Translations under genes and position numbers: made by a program
Source: Chloroflexota bacterium
Lineage (GTDB): Bacteria; Chloroflexota; Dehalococcoidia; GIF9; UBA5629
Length of the DNA: 8,601 nucleotides
Direction: 5' to 3'
Assembly (NCBI GenBank): GCA_026389655.1
Contig: JAPLHL010000335.1
Coordinates: 1 to 8,601 of the forward strand
In this document: piece after piece, positions 6,409 through 8,601 of the stretch
Layout: every line of letters begins with the position of its first letter
Position numbering within the stretch: the stretch's first letter is position 1
Notes under the pieces: generated by a model
Told to the model about the DNA's origin: nothing
What the model saw: only the letters and a program-made list of their open reading frames with translations
Database searches by the model: none

Positions 6409-8268
6409 CTAGTCTCCCTTAGTGCGGCTGAAAAGGCGGCCACGTTTTTGAAAAATATCGAGCAACTGCTGGCTCTCGTTAATATCACATTCCTTCAATT
6501 TGTCCAATTGAGTTTCGCTCTTCTCTTCGGCAAGGATAAGTTTTTTCTTTACCTCGAGATTTTTGAAGTACCTCTCCTGCAAGCGATTGATGCAGTCATT
6601 TAGTGCACGTTCTCTTTCTTTTTTCTCCTTGCCGAGCGATGGTGGAAAGCGGCTGGCAAACGAAAGCAAATGACTCAAATACTCATGAATAGCAGGATCC
6701 AGGTTCTGTGTAATTGCTTCCGTACTCGGTTCCAATTTCCATCTTAATAATATATCCTTATTTTCAGAATGTTCAAAATAATTTGTGTCGATATCTCCGC
6801 CAATGTTTTTTAAATCAGGAAAATTAATTAATAATGCAAGGCAGTAATCTTCAATATATCGTGACGAAGCGGTCTGGTCAGCATAATTCTTTATTACCTT
6901 TGTTCCCCTGGCGTTCTTGAACTTTTTCTCCTGCGTCTGCGAATTTATTAATGCAACCTGGACTGATCGCTCATCTATGTTTAGAAGCTTCGAAATTTTT
7001 CGTACATAATGTGCGCGACGAACAGGGTCATCGATTCGAGACAATATCGCTATTAACTTCGAGACTACCTCAGATTTGTCTCTTGCATCATCGAGGTTTA
7101 TGGTATCAATTTCTTTTTTTAAAGTAAAATCAATAATCGATTGTGAGGTATCCAGTAATTTCGCCCATTTTTCCGGCGATTTCCTGATGATTTCGTCGGG
7201 ATCTTTTTCCCCACGTATCATTACAACCTGGATTTCATTTTTGACCAGTTCACTAAAGAGGTTGCGGTCTGTCCATGGCATCCAATTCTCATATGGAATC
7301 TGCTCATAAATGGATTGAGCACTTCTTCTGGTAGCTTCACGGCCGGACGAAACCGCATCCAATGCGAAAAAAATATACTTGGTTAGTTTACTCAATGTGG
7401 AAATCTGTTTTTCGGTGAGGGCAGTGCCCATCGAAGCAACCGTGTTCTCAAAACCGAACTCATGCGCTGTAATGGTATCCATGTATCCTTCTGTAATTAC
7501 CACGGCATCTTTTTGCCTTATTGCAGGCTGGGCTCTATCAATTGCATAGATGATGCTGCTTTTATCAAATATGGCGGTCTGAGGCGAGTTTAAGTACTTT
7601 GGAAGCGAATCATCTAATGCGCGTCCGCCAAACCCGACAACTCTGCTTTTTATATCACGTATAGGAAACATGAGCCTGTTTCTGAACCTGTCGTAATAAC
7701 CACCTTTATCACGCAGTACAACCAGCCCTGCCGCCAATATCTCGCCCTCTGTATAGCCGGATTTCATCAGATGGCCGCTCAAATCGTCCCACTGGTTCAG
7801 AGAATAACCGAGTTGAAAATTATCAATGGTCTTGGGTATAAGTCCTCTTTTCGTTGCATATTGTCTGGCGGCTTCGCCATCATCGGAATGCAGCAACTGG
7901 TAATGGAAATATTCGGCAGCGACTTCATTTATCTTAAACAGTCGCTCATGTTTTTCATGCTCTTCTTTGACGTTTTGCTGTGATTGATGGGTCAGTGTAA
8001 CCCCTGCTTTTTCGGCGAGCAGGTGTAAAGCTTGGCTGAAATCCAACCCTTCTTTTTTCATGACAAAGGAAAATACGTCCCCACCCGTACCGCAGGCCCC
8101 AAAACAATGCCAGCTTTGTTTTTCAGGAAAGACAAAAAAAGAGGCGGTTTTTTCGGAATGAAACGGGCAGGCTGCTTTAAAATTCCGTCCGGACTTTTGA
8201 AGTTTCACGTATTGGGAGACGACATCCACGATGTCCAACTTCTGTTTTACATCATCTACTGTATTCAT
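6409..8268 (-). CDS. dnaG: DNA primase DnaG
   Basis: Makes the RNA primers for Okazaki fragments and leading-strand starts, working with the DnaB helicase. The 619 residues contain the N-terminal CHC2 zinc finger (C34-P-F-H37, then C55-F-G-A-C59, a C-x3-C pair where C-x2-C is usual), the core with YDRFRNRLMFPI (192-203) and PKYLNSP (223-229), and the Toprim fold with EGYMD at 260-264 and DPDE at 356-359. A C-terminal helical region of about 200 residues should be the helicase-interaction part. The Toprim DxD motif is altered: where D-x-D-x-A-G is expected the protein reads D303-A-V305-S-S-G308, so the second aspartate is Val. The reading frame is otherwise intact. The ATG has no clear Shine-Dalgarno and lies 23 nt after the dGTPase-like stop; the matching N-terminus (DIVDVVSQYVKL) still supports this start. 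It abuts rpoD with no gap. Confidence 0.96.
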   Translation of the reverse strand: MNTVDDVKQKLDIVDVVSQYVKLQKSGRNFKAACPFHSEKTASFFVFPEKQSWHCFGACGTGGDVFSFVMKKEGLDFSQALHLLAEKAGVTLTHQSQQNVKEEHEKHERLFKINEVAAEYFHYQLLHSDDGEAARQYATKRGLIPKTIDNFQLGYSLNQWDDLSGHLMKSGYTEGEILAAGLVVLRDKGGYYDRFRNRLMFPIRDIKSRVVGFGGRALDDSLPKYLNSPQTAIFDKSSIIYAIDRAQPAIRQKDAVVITEGYMDTITAHEFGFENTVASMGTALTEKQISTLSKLTKYIFFALDAVSSGREATRRSAQSIYEQIPYENWMPWTDRNLFSELVKNEIQVVMIRGEKDPDEIIRKSPEKWAKLLDTSQSIIDFTLKKEIDTINLDDARDKSEVVSKLIAILSRIDDPVRRAHYVRKISKLLNIDERSVQVALINSQTQEKKFKNARGTKVIKNYADQTASSRYIEDYCLALLINFPDLKNIGGDIDTNYFEHSENKDILLRWKLEPSTEAITQNLDPAIHEYLSHLLSFASRFPPSLGKEKKERERALNDCINRLQERYFKNLEVKKKLILAEEKSETQLDKLKECDINESQQLLDIFQKRGRLFSRTKGD

Positions 8269-8291
8269 CGTATTTTAAAACACTGGTATAT

Positions 8292-8601
8292 CTACCATAT
8301 GGGTGCTTCGCTGAATTTCCTAGCAGTAAGTATAGCGTACTGGTCTGACATTCCGGAAACGTAGTCGGCCACCCTTCGTTCGATCGTCTCGTTTGGAAGG
8401 TTGTATTCCGGAGGCAGGTTAGCGGGATTCCTGACAAAATATTCATATAAAAAGATCAGCAACCGGCGCGCCCTTTCCCCTTCCTCTTTTTCACGATTAG
8501 CATAATACACCTTCGTGAACAGGAATTCCCTTAGCTCGTTGGCGGCCGAGCGAATGTCGTTGCTCATCCCGATGGACGGTGTTCCCTTTTTTGGGGTCAA
8601 T
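8292..8601 (-). CDS. dgt: C-terminal part of a dGTPase-like HD-domain triphosphohydrolase (partial)
   Basis: About 103 C-terminal residues are present; the reading frame runs off the right edge, so the start is outside the window. The segment matches the end of the deoxyguanosinetriphosphate triphosphohydrolase-like family (COG0232 type): helices beginning IGMSNDIRSAANELREFLF, the Y-hydrophobic-N-R stretch, then RRVADYVSGMSDQYAI near the C-terminus, a characteristic closing motif. The HD metal-binding residues lie upstream and cannot be checked. Such enzymes hydrolyse dNTPs to deoxynucleoside and tripolyphosphate and influence dNTP pools. The gene ends 23 nt before dnaG on the same strand, a linkage to dnaG and rpoD also known from clostridia, so it is probably the upstream gene of the same operon. 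The family call is good; the in vivo substrate is unknown. Confidence 0.85.
   Translation of the reverse strand, partial: LTPKKGTPSIGMSNDIRSAANELREFLFTKVYYANREKEEGERARRLLIFLYEYFVRNPANLPPEYNLPNETIERRVADYVSGMSDQYAILTARKFSEAPIW

Noticed and set aside
6409..8268. dnaG as a pseudogene because of the altered DxD motif
   Set aside because: The frame is full length, all other motifs are present, and it is coupled to an intact rpoD. A single substitution does not make it a pseudogene.
8284..8297. Hairpin TGGTA-TATC-TACCA as a terminator between the dGTPase-like gene and dnaG
   Set aside because: The stem is five pairs, AT-rich and without a T-tract, and the genes look co-transcribed.
1..8601. CRISPR array, tRNA, insertion sequence, phage or defence system
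   Set aside because: No spaced direct repeats, no cloverleaf with a CCA-type end, and no transposase or integrase frames are visible; every stretch is explained by housekeeping genes and one small unknown.

Overview
The window is 8.6 kb of compact bacterial chromosome of moderate base composition. It holds six protein genes: four complete ones for core information processing, one complete gene for an unrecognised membrane-anchored protein, and partial genes at both ends (seven CDS entries in all, counting the fragments). The set (a short Rad50-like SbcC, a dGTPase-like gene, DnaG and a primary sigma factor in a row, and a DnaG zinc finger of the form C-x2-H-x17-C-x3-C) suggests Chloroflexota, perhaps Dehalococcoidia. 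That assignment is an inference from gene style, not a database result. I see no mobile element, CRISPR array, tRNA or rRNA, and no sign of recent transfer.

Layout. Positions 1-2652 read leftward: an sbcC/rad50-type ATPase, followed after 38 nt by the first 12 codons of a gene with a strong ribosome binding site. A 149 bp divergent spacer (2653-2801) separates sbcC from ffh, which reads rightward (2802-4133). It carries candidate promoters for both genes and a perfect 12 bp palindrome. From the right edge back to 4139 everything reads leftward: the C-terminal part of a dGTPase-like HD protein, dnaG, rpoD and a small membrane-anchored protein. Spacings are 23, 0 and 26 nt, so this looks like one operon whose promoter lies beyond the window. 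It is a variant of the classical macromolecular-synthesis arrangement linking primase to the primary sigma factor. ffh and the small membrane gene converge with only 5 bp between them, and a small hairpin spans their junction.

How the genes work together. The right-hand operon joins replication initiation (primase), nucleotide pool control (dGTPase-like protein) and transcription initiation (sigma factor). ffh supplies co-translational membrane targeting, and sbcC supplies DNA end processing together with an SbcD/Mre11 nuclease that is not encoded here.

Points to look at. The primase Toprim DxD motif reads D-A-V, so a metal-binding aspartate is replaced by valine in an otherwise intact gene. 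The sigma factor begins with a lysine/alanine tail built from an 18 bp tandem repeat. Ffh has DTQGR in place of the usual DTAGR. I found no convincing new defence or mobile system.
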